49,901 nt of DNA from Calditrichota bacterium (lineage in GTDB: Bacteria; Electryoneota; AABM5-125-24; Hatepunaeales; Hatepunaeaceae). Positions 1-8,412 of this stretch are shown here, in pieces; the first letter of the stretch is position 1, and every line of letters starts with the position of its first letter. The position numbers and the translations under genes are program-made. Where the stretch lies: contig VGIQ01000006.1 in the NCBI GenBank assembly GCA_016867835.1, forward strand, positions 1 to 49,901. The letters are read 5' to 3'. The notes beneath the pieces were generated by a model that made no database searches, was not told the DNA's origin, and saw only the letters and a program-made list of their open reading frames with translations.

Positions 1-2
1 AC

Positions 3-830
3 GTCTGGGGTCAGTTCACCCCCGAAGGGTACCAGATCAATGTCTCGGACGACGGTGGAGCAAACTGGCAAGGCCCGCAGGAACTCTGGTCCTTCGACGA
101 CGGTCTGCGCGGCGGTTACATTGCCCAGAACATCATTCTGGCCGGACAGAGTGACAATGTCTTTGTCGCCTTCTGCGGACAGTACGGCGCCACCGACTTT
201 GATGCTCCGTCGATTTCGGATATGACGCTTTCCAGCGTCCGCCGCGGCGAGCCCTGGATCGTTACCGCCGAATTGAACGACGAGAGCGGCATTGACTATA
301 CCGATGTCAACTGGCTCAAGGTCGGCGCTGAAGAGTGGGACTTTGCCGAGGCCGACTCCGGAATGGTCGATGACGACGACAACGGGACCTACTACTACAC
401 GATGCCGTCCGATTCGATGAACGGAATGGCTCTCGCCGACGGCGACTCGGTCTGGTTCTTCGTCTTTGCTCGGGATGGCGTCGGCAATCTCGGATTTGGA
501 TTGGAGGGCCTGATCATTGTCGGGCGGGAGTGGCAGGGCGTCACCAACCCGGTCTTCATTCCGAGCGAGACCACGCTCGGCGTAAACTACCCGAACCCGT
601 TCAACAGCGAGACGGTGATTCCCTACACGCTGAATCGTTCCCAGAAGGTCACGCTGCAGATATGGGACACCAACGGGCGATTGGTGGAGACACTCTACGA
701 CGGCCGTCAGGTTGCAGGTCATCACTCGGTTTCCTGGAAAGCAACAGGCGTCCCGACGGGGCTCTACATCTACACGATGAAGACCTCAGCCGGCGTCACA
801 CTTTCCGGTAAACTGACTATTCTTCGTTAA
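3..830 (+). CDS. Secreted Asp-box protein with T9SS sorting domain, 5'-truncated
   Basis: The frame is open from the first bases of the window, so this is the C-terminal part (275 residues) of a larger protein. Residues 15-22 read SDDGGANW, an Asp-box of the sialidase/BNR type (SxDxGxxW), so the missing part is probably a beta-propeller. A beta-rich segment follows. The last 80 residues start with NYPNPFNSE and run through a VxLxIWDxxGRLV strand to GLYIYTMK and a basic end, as in T9SS C-terminal sorting domains. By family knowledge such a protein is exported by Sec, passed through the outer membrane by T9SS and released or anchored at the surface. The substrate cannot be told. Two hairpins follow the stop codon. 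Confidence 0.85.
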   Translation, partial: VWGQFTPEGYQINVSDDGGANWQGPQELWSFDDGLRGGYIAQNIILAGQSDNVFVAFCGQYGATDFDAPSISDMTLSSVRRGEPWIVTAELNDESGIDYTDVNWLKVGAEEWDFAEADSGMVDDDDNGTYYYTMPSDSMNGMALADGDSVWFFVFARDGVGNLGFGLEGLIIVGREWQGVTNPVFIPSETTLGVNYPNPFNSETVIPYTLNRSQKVTLQIWDTNGRLVETLYDGRQVAGHHSVSWKATGVPTGLYIYTMKTSAGVTLSGKLTILR

Positions 831-840
831 GGAAGGTCGT

Positions 841-867
841 TCGGCTCGTATCGAGCCGACCTGTTTT
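841..867 (+). terminator. Rho-independent terminator after the first gene
   Basis: TCGGCTCG (841-848) and CGAGCCGA (852-859) form a perfect 8-bp stem with a TAT loop, followed by CCTGTTTT. It lies 10 bases after the stop codon at 830 and fits an intrinsic terminator. Confidence 0.65.
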
Positions 868-869
868 CG

Positions 870-908
870 GCAGGGTGGGGGGGAGATAACAAATCCCTCC
901 CGCCCTGC
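870..908. terminator. Second long hairpin after the first gene
   Basis: Bases 870-884 pair with 894-908 over 15 bp (two of them G-T wobbles) around the loop GATAACAAA. No T-tract follows. It may reinforce termination or protect the 3' end of the upstream mRNA. The rest of the gap up to 1073 shows no convincing gene. Confidence 0.45.
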
Positions 909-1073
909 ATCCGGATCGTTCGCAGTCCTGCGCAGACCTTCCTTAATCTTACAGACATCGCACAGCACTGACTGCAAGCGATTCGTTGGGACTTTCATCC
1001 ACATGATAGTCTTGTCGGACGATCATTGCGGCTGCCATTAGCCGGCTGAATAAGCCGGCAAGTGAGGTATTCC

Positions 1074-4000
1074 ATGAACCGATTGCGTCGCTTGAGCTGG
1101 GCGATCCCGCAGATAGCGCTCCTCAGTATCCTGCTCTCCGCTGCCGGGCTTCAGGCCGGCATCACCGGCAAGGTCACGGGCACCATCCTCGATGCCCGGA
1201 CCGGTGAACCGGTGGCAAATGCCAACGTCGTCGTCGTCAACACCGACTTTGGCGCTTCATCTGACCTCGAAGGCCAATTCTTCATCATCAACCTCCCGCC
1301 GGGACGTTACTCCATAACGGCCAGTTCCGTCGGCTATGTTGCTGTAACGCAACAGGACGTGATGGTCTTCGCCGACCTGACGACGACGCTCGACTTTCAA
1401 CTCGAGCCGACCGTCATCGAAGGGCAAGAGGTGATAGTCAAGGCTCCCCGCAAGGTTATCCGCCCGGATGTAACATCCTCGACCCGGATTGCCACCGGCG
1501 ACGAAATCTACCATATGCCGGTTGCCAACTACGTCGGCGCGCTGGCTCAGGTCGGCGGTGCCGTCGGATCCGACCAAAACATCCATATTCGCGGTGGCCG
1601 GCGAGGTGAAGTCGCCTACCTTATCGATGGGATGGAAGTCAAAGACCCGCTGCGCAATTTGCGGATGTTGAACATCGGCAACCCGGCAGTAGCCGAGATG
1701 ATGGCGCTCACCGGCGGTTTCGATGCCGAATTTGGCAATGCGCAGTCCGCAGTAGTTAACGTCGTAACCCGGGAAGGCTCGAAGGAATACCACGGCCAGG
1801 CGCGCTACGTCTTCGACGACCTATCTGAGCGGCAGGAGACCAAGTTCCAGACCACTAGATTCACCACTCCGGATGGCCGGACGTTAAATCTGACGACCCA
1901 GGAACATGCCTCCTATTTGAATTACGACTACTTCGAATTGTCACTCGGCGGTCCCGAGCCGATCACCTCGCGGCTTTTCCCGGCGCTGGATTTGAAGATT
2001 CCCGGCTACCTCACCTTCTTCACCTCCTTCGACATGATTGGGCGCAACGCGACCTCCAACGGCCTCTGGATTCACTCGTCAGAGTGGTATCGGCATGATA
2101 TGTCCGGAGGACTGGGTCTCGATCAAAATCGCGAGCAGACCTTTGTCAACGGTGGTCTGGCACTGACCTATCATATCAACCCGGCGATGAAGTTGAAAGG
2201 CGCCTATCGCACCACTAACAACTGGTATAACATTTATTTGATGCGCCAGAGCCGGAAATTTCCCTATGACTACTCCCAGAACGATATCAACACCGCGCTT
2301 CAAGCCTGGACCGCCAACGACTCGACCTATACCTATGTTTTCGGGGCAGATGACGACCGCGACGGCCGTATCGATGAGGAGATTCTGAATGGTCGCGACG
2401 ATGACCTCGACGGCCGCATCGACGAGGATCTCCAACTGTTCGAATACAACGCTCCCGACCACCTCCCGACCCGATCCATCGACGACCGTCAAATACTTCT
2501 GACCTGGAGCCATACCCTATCGCAGCGAACGTTCTACTCGATCAAGTTATCGCGGTATCAGGCTGCAAGAGTTCTGGCCGCCGGTAACAAGAGCCCTGCA
2601 GCGTATGGCGAATTCGCCGAGACCCACATCGACCAACCCGACGCGGAGGGCAAGTATAATGGCCGCTACGACATCGGCGAGCCGTTTATCGACCGCAACG
2701 GCAACGGGATGTGGGATCGCGGCAACCAGGCCAACAACTACTTCGCATACCGGGGGTTCCTCCTCTCCGGCGATGGCACCGAAGACGATGTCGGACAGCC
2801 GGTGCCTTACTGGCTAAGCGAAAGGTCCTATGTCAATGGTCTGAAGTTCCAGATCACCAACCAGATGCACCGCAACCATCAGTTGCGCGCCGGATTCGAC
2901 TATAACGAATACGAACTTAACAAGAACAGCCTGCCCTATCCGACTATAGACAACCGGGGGCGGGGTATCTACACCGACATCTACACTGTCCATCCCCGGG
3001 ATGGCGCAGCGTATGCCCAGGACAAGATGGAGTTCAAAGACATTACGCTCACCTTGGGTCTCCGGCTCGACTTCTACATGCCGGGCAAGGAGGTGCGCCA
3101 TGTAATGGCCTTCGACACCACGAACGCCCGGTGGAACCCCAACTACGTTCCGTTCTCCGTCCCCAAGTGGATCAAAGCCAACCTGTCGCCGCGTCTGGGG
3201 GCGTCGTTTGCCATCTCCGAAAAGTCCTATCTACACGCCCATTACGGACACTTTTATCAGCGTCCGGTCTGGGACAACCTTTACCTCGGCGTCAATCAGG
3301 AGCAAACCGGCGGGACTCCACTCATCGGCAATCCCGACCTTAATCCGGAAAAGACCGTCGCATTCGAGGTTGGCATCACCTACAACCCTTATGCCGACTA
3401 CTTGATCGACATTACCGGATTCCTCAAGGATGTGAAGAACTGGATCAACGCCCGCGAGGGTAAGTATTGGTATCCGGAAAAGTTCGGTCAGCCGCTCATC
3501 GGCCAGAACTTCGCCATTTACGACAATCAGGACTACGCCTTTGTTCGTGGTCTGGAGTTCAACTTCTCCAAGGAATATGGCTCGAACGTCTCGGGGCGGC
3601 TGACTTATACGCTCTCCTGGGTGAATGCCAAAAACTCCTATAACATCGGCACCCAGGCTATCCGCGAGAACTACGTCGAGCCGCCTCAGGCTCTTCCCGC
3701 CGGTTGGGACCAGCGCCATGGGATTGTGGTTAACTACGGCCTCTCCTATGGCCCGGAGGATCGCCCGTTTGGCAGTCCGTTCGTGCCCGGTGGCTGGGAC
3801 TTCAATGTCCTATGGAACATCCGCAGCGGCCTGCCCTACACGCCGACCGACGCCTCCGGCACCCGCATCGAAGGCAAATATATGTCCGAGCGGACGCCCT
3901 GGACCAACAGCGTCGATTTCAACATCATTAAGCGGATCCCGATCGTAGGATCCTATCGCGGTGCGTTATGGCTTCAGGTCTTCAACGTCCTTGACCGACG

Positions 4001-4193
4001 CAACATCCTACCGGTCGATGACAATTATGGCCGGGCTGGATCGCCGAATGCTTTCGACGATTACACCGGTCAGCCCGGCTGGGTCAATGACACCGTCTCC
4101 CCTAATTTCGTCCTGAATCCCTATGCCGGGCCTAATCAGGACGCGTTCGACAATCCGAGGTTCATCCGCCTCGGTCTGGGCGTCGATTTCTAA
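1074..4193 (+). CDS. TonB-dependent receptor with carboxypeptidase-regulatory-like N-terminus
   Basis: Outer-membrane beta-barrel of 1039 residues. A signal peptide (about residues 1-30) is followed by a carboxypeptidase-regulatory-like fold (GTILDARTGEPVANANV, about 35-115) and a plug domain (about 130-230, with IRGGRRGEVAYLIDGMEV). A barrel fills the rest and ends in the typical C-terminal phenylalanine (LGLGVDF). Two acidic calcium-loop-like motifs, DDDRDGRIDE and DDDLDGRIDE, lie near residue 430, and DRNGNGMWD lies near 550. I chose ATG 1074 because GTGAGGT sits 6-7 bases upstream; an in-frame GTG at 1062 lacks a ribosome binding site. It is the first gene of a tight operon running to 10290. 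The ligand is unknown; receptors of this family import nutrients or assist surface protein complexes. Confidence 0.88.
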   Translation: MNRLRRLSWAIPQIALLSILLSAAGLQAGITGKVTGTILDARTGEPVANANVVVVNTDFGASSDLEGQFFIINLPPGRYSITASSVGYVAVTQQDVMVFADLTTTLDFQLEPTVIEGQEVIVKAPRKVIRPDVTSSTRIATGDEIYHMPVANYVGALAQVGGAVGSDQNIHIRGGRRGEVAYLIDGMEVKDPLRNLRMLNIGNPAVAEMMALTGGFDAEFGNAQSAVVNVVTREGSKEYHGQARYVFDDLSERQETKFQTTRFTTPDGRTLNLTTQEHASYLNYDYFELSLGGPEPITSRLFPALDLKIPGYLTFFTSFDMIGRNATSNGLWIHSSEWYRHDMSGGLGLDQNREQTFVNGGLALTYHINPAMKLKGAYRTTNNWYNIYLMRQSRKFPYDYSQNDINTALQAWTANDSTYTYVFGADDDRDGRIDEEILNGRDDDLDGRIDEDLQLFEYNAPDHLPTRSIDDRQILLTWSHTLSQRTFYSIKLSRYQAARVLAAGNKSPAAYGEFAETHIDQPDAEGKYNGRYDIGEPFIDRNGNGMWDRGNQANNYFAYRGFLLSGDGTEDDVGQPVPYWLSERSYVNGLKFQITNQMHRNHQLRAGFDYNEYELNKNSLPYPTIDNRGRGIYTDIYTVHPRDGAAYAQDKMEFKDITLTLGLRLDFYMPGKEVRHVMAFDTTNARWNPNYVPFSVPKWIKANLSPRLGASFAISEKSYLHAHYGHFYQRPVWDNLYLGVNQEQTGGTPLIGNPDLNPEKTVAFEVGITYNPYADYLIDITGFLKDVKNWINAREGKYWYPEKFGQPLIGQNFAIYDNQDYAFVRGLEFNFSKEYGSNVSGRLTYTLSWVNAKNSYNIGTQAIRENYVEPPQALPAGWDQRHGIVVNYGLSYGPEDRPFGSPFVPGGWDFNVLWNIRSGLPYTPTDASGTRIEGKYMSERTPWTNSVDFNIIKRIPIVGSYRGALWLQVFNVLDRRNILPVDDNYGRAGSPNAFDDYTGQPGWVNDTVSPNFVLNPYAGPNQDAFDNPRFIRLGLGVDF

Positions 4194-4204
4194 CTGGATT
4201 TGGG

Positions 4205-6388
4205 ATGAACAGGAACATCACATTTCGTAGCGGGCGCGGCTGCGCCCTGCTCGGTGCAGCCTTACTGGCAGTCGCCATGACCGCGCCGCAATTACAGGCG
4301 CGCCGCACATCGGACCGCGGCCCGGTTCGCTTCAAAGAGGGTGCCCAAGTCGATGTCGGCAAGCGGTCGCTCATGGTGCACGACGTAGGCAATGTCCGGA
4401 TGTCGCTCTCCAACTGGGGCGAACAGGGCAACCCGGACGGGGTGCCGGGCTACTACGGCTTCGAATTCCCCCTCGGCAGTGGCAACGACTTCCTTTTCAG
4501 TTCCGGTATCTGGGTCGGCGCTATCGTAAACGGCCAGAAATTTGTCTCCACCGGCACCGACGGCGATAACGGGACGAATGAATTCGCACCCTTCCTCTCG
4601 TCGGTCGCGCCTTATCTCAACAGTTTCTATCCGCTATCTGCCATTAGCGAACTCGTCAATGGCCGCGCCACCGTGCGAGGTGCTAAAGGCGTCGATGATG
4701 ACAACGACGGCCGAATCGATGAAGACCCCGCCGGCGACAGGACGAACGACCTGATGGACGAAGCCTTCGTTCATGGGGCTTACAACGATGACGGCGATGA
4801 AAAACTCGATGAGGACGGAGATGCGCGTGGCACCCAGGAATACTTCACCGTCTATGATGACCGCTACGTCGGACAGGTGCAAAGTTCCGACCCCGACGGT
4901 CATACGCCGCTCAACATCCTCGTCACCCAGCGCACTTATGCGTGGGGCGAAGCCTATGCCTCAGAGTTCATCCTCGTCGATCTGGTTGTCCGGAATATCG
5001 GCGAACTGCCACTGACCGAGGTCTATGTCGGGCTCTTCGCCGACGCGGACATTGTCGCCAAGGGCGAGTCCGGCGACGCCGCCTCTGCCGACGACTGGAA
5101 CTTCTATGACGCTCCCAACCTGATGATGGTCCAGGGCGACGACACCACCGATGCCGACGGTTTCGGTCCGGGCCTCTTTGCAATGAAGATCGTCCGGACG
5201 CCCAAACCGCTCGACTCGCTGAAGATATCGTTCAGCAATTTTGAGCGGCTTGGCGGCGGCGACCCCGAGACCAACATCGACAAATACAACCTCCTGAATC
5301 CCGGTCCCAACGGCGTCATCATGCCGCCGGCGTCATTCCTTAGCGACTGGCGCTACCTGTTGGGCTTCGGTCCCAAGGAAGGCTCCTGGGTCTTGCGGCC
5401 CGGCGAGTCCCTGCCGGTTACGGTGGCTTTCATTGCCGGAACCCGGCTGGAAGACCTGCGCCGCAACGCCCAATGGGCCCAGGCCATTTATGACAACGAC
5501 TTTCAAGGCCCGCAAGCCCCCGATCAGCCGCGTTTCAGCCTCCAGCCTTCAACCGATCGCATTCGCATCACTTGGGAGAGCAACGCCGAGACTTCTCAGG
5601 ATCCCATTTCGAAGGATTTCGACTTCGAAGGTTACGTGATCCAGCGCTCGAGCGATGCGGTCAACTGGTTCACCCTGACGCAGTTTGATAAGATCAACCC
5701 TAACGACGAATTCGATCCGGAGTTCCGCCGCGAAAATCTCAACCTCGGGATGCCTTACGACTCCATCCGTTTCGGAGACGCCGGACTCGGATGGACCGGC
5801 ACCCTCGACACCGTCTTTGCCGGCACCGACAGCGCCCATGTCGTCCTGCGCGGCAACTACTGGCTCGAGGACCGCGACGTCTTGCGCGGCTGGAACTATT
5901 TTTACATCGTCCGCGCTTTCGACAAGGGCGTATCGGGTGCAGGGGTTCTGATCACCCCGGTCGGTCGATCCTACCTTGAAGCCGCGGCAACTAACACCCT
6001 CTCAACCTGGCCCTACGGCGAAGACCTCGAACGGGTCATCGTCGTCCCCAATCCCTATCAAGGCGGGCATCAACTTGAGTCGAGCGGCGCGCTCGATGCC
6101 TCCGGCGTCAAGCGCTATCCGCGCAAACTCTACTTCATGAACCTCCCCCCCACCGGTGCCCGCATCGACGTCTATTCCCTCGCCGGTGATCACATCATCA
6201 CCCTGGAACATCCACCGGGCGGATCGGACCAACTGGTATGGGATATGCGCAACAAGTACCAGCAGGAGATCGTGAGCGGCGTCTATCTCTATGTCGTCGA
6301 GTCCGGCCGCTTCTACTACAGCGGAGGTCGCCGCTGGATCGAAGGCTCCGGGCAGACGAAGATCGACAAGTTCGTAGTTTTGAAGTAA
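4205..6388 (+). CDS. Large secreted protein with acidic Asp-rich repeats and variant T9SS C-terminus
   Basis: 727 residues. A signal peptide ends near residue 32 (MTAPQLQA). Residues 160-205 carry acidic motifs: DDDNDGRIDEDP and later YNDDGDEKLDEDGD. They resemble the DGRIDE motifs in the receptor encoded just upstream and could bind calcium. A fibronectin-like or beta-sandwich region lies near residues 440-600. The last 110 residues start with VVPNPYQGG and contain IDVYSLAGDHI and VSGVYLYVVES, a variant T9SS sorting module that ends in KFVVLK. It starts 11 bases after the receptor gene, so the two are probably co-transcribed and their products may meet at the cell surface. No enzyme motif was recognised. 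Confidence 0.8.
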   Translation: MNRNITFRSGRGCALLGAALLAVAMTAPQLQARRTSDRGPVRFKEGAQVDVGKRSLMVHDVGNVRMSLSNWGEQGNPDGVPGYYGFEFPLGSGNDFLFSSGIWVGAIVNGQKFVSTGTDGDNGTNEFAPFLSSVAPYLNSFYPLSAISELVNGRATVRGAKGVDDDNDGRIDEDPAGDRTNDLMDEAFVHGAYNDDGDEKLDEDGDARGTQEYFTVYDDRYVGQVQSSDPDGHTPLNILVTQRTYAWGEAYASEFILVDLVVRNIGELPLTEVYVGLFADADIVAKGESGDAASADDWNFYDAPNLMMVQGDDTTDADGFGPGLFAMKIVRTPKPLDSLKISFSNFERLGGGDPETNIDKYNLLNPGPNGVIMPPASFLSDWRYLLGFGPKEGSWVLRPGESLPVTVAFIAGTRLEDLRRNAQWAQAIYDNDFQGPQAPDQPRFSLQPSTDRIRITWESNAETSQDPISKDFDFEGYVIQRSSDAVNWFTLTQFDKINPNDEFDPEFRRENLNLGMPYDSIRFGDAGLGWTGTLDTVFAGTDSAHVVLRGNYWLEDRDVLRGWNYFYIVRAFDKGVSGAGVLITPVGRSYLEAAATNTLSTWPYGEDLERVIVVPNPYQGGHQLESSGALDASGVKRYPRKLYFMNLPPTGARIDVYSLAGDHIITLEHPPGGSDQLVWDMRNKYQQEIVSGVYLYVVESGRFYYSGGRRWIEGSGQTKIDKFVVLK

Positions 6389-6400
6389 GGAGAATCGACC

Positions 6401-7294
6401 GTGACCATCCCCATGCCAAACATCTCGGCGGGGCATCGGAAGATCCTCGCCTTGCTATCACTGGCGGCCATTGCACTCTATTTCGCAGGCTGCTCGGACG
6501 ACCGGAAGGTGCCGCTGGTACCGGGAACCCCCTCTTACTCCGAGACAATCGTCCTGCTGGACAGCGTAGTTGCCAACGGAGCGCTGCTGTCGCCGTCGTT
6601 TCGGCCTCGCGGACAGGTTGTCGATGCCCGGCTCTATATCACCGGGCTGCTCAAAGCCGATGCCGGACTGATCCTCTACAACGATCTGAATGCCGACTCA
6701 GACTCGCTCAACCAGATCATTCTAAGGCTTAGCGGCGCGATCCTCGACATCGAACTGAAGCCCGATTCGCTGAAGACCCGCGAAGACTCGCTCGCCCTGG
6801 ATAGTCTGAGGGCTTTGCGCGGTGTCAACGAAGGACTTAAGGCTGGTCTGCAGCCGGTGATCGACTCACTCGACACCCGTCTGGACGACCGCTACAGCGT
6901 CAAGGTCCGGCTCGACAATGACGCGACGGACCTTATGCCGCGTGCCATTATTCTGACCGACGCCTCGGTCCCGGCGCAGTTGAATGCCGGCGAGACCGCC
7001 GTTTGGGGACAGGGCTATTACAACGCCGAGCCCAACGCTTACGGTGTGATCGGCAAAACGATGCGCTTGAGTTTGAGTCGCTTCTGGGTTGCCGACCAGA
7101 CCTTTATTCCCTCCGGTAAGCCGTCCCGACCGACGAACCCGGACGGCCTTCCGGAACTCTTCCCCATCACCGACTGGTTGGGGCGTCTCACCCCCGGCAC
7201 CGATCACCGTCTGCATATCCGGTTTGGGCAGCCCGCCACCGACACCAGGCTCACGGTGACGCTCTATCTCGTTTACCAGACCATTCCCGGGTAA
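6401..7294 (+). CDS. Putative lipoprotein of unknown function
   Basis: 297 residues. The GTG start is supported by AAGGAG eight bases upstream; a nearby ATG (6413) would be too far from it. The N-terminus has a hydrophobic stretch (LLSLAAIALYFAGC) ending in a lipobox-like FAGC, so the mature protein should be lipid-anchored. The rest is beta-rich with a charged helical stretch near residues 110-155 (LKPDSLKTREDSLALDSLRAL). I recognise no domain. The gene sits 12 bases after the secreted protein gene and 5 bases before the PorV-like gene, so it belongs to the same operon and probably to the same envelope assembly. Confidence 0.75.
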   Translation: MTIPMPNISAGHRKILALLSLAAIALYFAGCSDDRKVPLVPGTPSYSETIVLLDSVVANGALLSPSFRPRGQVVDARLYITGLLKADAGLILYNDLNADSDSLNQIILRLSGAILDIELKPDSLKTREDSLALDSLRALRGVNEGLKAGLQPVIDSLDTRLDDRYSVKVRLDNDATDLMPRAIILTDASVPAQLNAGETAVWGQGYYNAEPNAYGVIGKTMRLSLSRFWVADQTFIPSGKPSRPTNPDGLPELFPITDWLGRLTPGTDHRLHIRFGQPATDTRLTVTLYLVYQTIPG

Positions 7295-7299
7295 GGGCA

Positions 7300-8394
7300 A
7301 TGAAACGAACCTCATTCACCTTTTCAGCCGGCGCTTTCGACCGGATCAGGGGAGTTGTTGCGGCCTTCCTCGCTCTAACAGTTGCCACCGCATCGCTCGG
7401 CCGGGAAGTTCAAAAGGTTGGGACTACCAGTCTTACGACGCTTAAGGTTACCACCAGCGTTCGTGCCGCCGGTATGGGCGACGCATACTGCGCCATGGCC
7501 GATGACATCCAGTCGATCTTCTGGAATCCAGCCGGGCTTTACCATTTAAAGGGGACTTCGGCGGCATTCACCCAGATCAATATGCCTGCCGATATCCAGT
7601 TCAACACCGCAGCAGTCGCTCGCAATCTGGGGCGGATCGGAGTGGTCGGTGTTCATCTCATTGCGATGAATACCGGCGATATGCCTGTCCGGACTATATT
7701 CCAGCCCGATGGGACCGGCGAGAACTTCATCGCCTACGATGTCATCGGCGGGGCGTCCTACGCCGGAAGATTGACCGATCGGTTCATCTACGGCGCCAAC
7801 TTGCGGATGGTCGTATCGGGTATCAAGGGTGAAAACTACACCGGTCTATTGGGAGACTTCGGGACCCTCTACGAGACTTCTCTTCGGACGCTGAAACTCG
7901 GGATGGCGATACAGAACTTTGGCCCCGATGTGAAGTACTCGGGGAGTTATTACGATTACCTCGACCAGGGGCGAAGAGCGCGAAGCACACCCGCCTCCAA
8001 CAATTTCAGCGCAGCCCCTCCGCCGACCATTTACCGCATCGGCCTGGCTTTCAACTTTTTCGAAATGACCGAAGTGGATCGACCGGAGCAATTCGACGCG
8101 AGCGTAGCGGTCGAGATGAGTCATCCCAACGACAACCGCGAGCGACTCAACATCGGCGTCGAGGCCTGGTATCTTCGTATGATCGCCCTGCGCGCCGGTT
8201 ATAAGTTCAGACTCGCCAACAGTTATGGCTACGATGAGGAGCATTGGACTGCCGGTTTCGGCCTCTGCGTTCCGATTCCGGGCGGGTCCACCGTCAACCT
8301 CGACTATGCCTACCTCGAGTCAGGTCGGCTGGGTGAAGCCGCAAGCGGATTCGCGGAGACTCCGCACCGCTTCTCACTCGGCATCAATTTCTAA
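7300..8394 (+). CDS. PorV/PorQ-like outer-membrane protein
   Basis: 364 residues. After a signal peptide (about 1-35) comes the family hallmark: a TTLKVTTSVRAAGMGDAY block followed by DDIQSIFWNPAGL (about residues 45-85). The protein then continues as a 14-strand-like FadL-type barrel and ends in a terminal phenylalanine (FSLGINF). In Bacteroidota PorV is the shuttle that takes cargo from the T9SS translocon to the attachment complex; PorQ has a related role. Other members of this broad family are structural. The location inside an operon with a secreted T9SS-like protein and a TonB-dependent receptor suggests a dedicated partner of these proteins rather than the housekeeping PorV, but this is inference. 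Confidence 0.82.
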   Translation: MKRTSFTFSAGAFDRIRGVVAAFLALTVATASLGREVQKVGTTSLTTLKVTTSVRAAGMGDAYCAMADDIQSIFWNPAGLYHLKGTSAAFTQINMPADIQFNTAAVARNLGRIGVVGVHLIAMNTGDMPVRTIFQPDGTGENFIAYDVIGGASYAGRLTDRFIYGANLRMVVSGIKGENYTGLLGDFGTLYETSLRTLKLGMAIQNFGPDVKYSGSYYDYLDQGRRARSTPASNNFSAAPPPTIYRIGLAFNFFEMTEVDRPEQFDASVAVEMSHPNDNRERLNIGVEAWYLRMIALRAGYKFRLANSYGYDEEHWTAGFGLCVPIPGGSTVNLDYAYLESGRLGEAASGFAETPHRFSLGINF

Positions 8395-8412
8395 AGCGGC
8401 TGAGAATCGATT

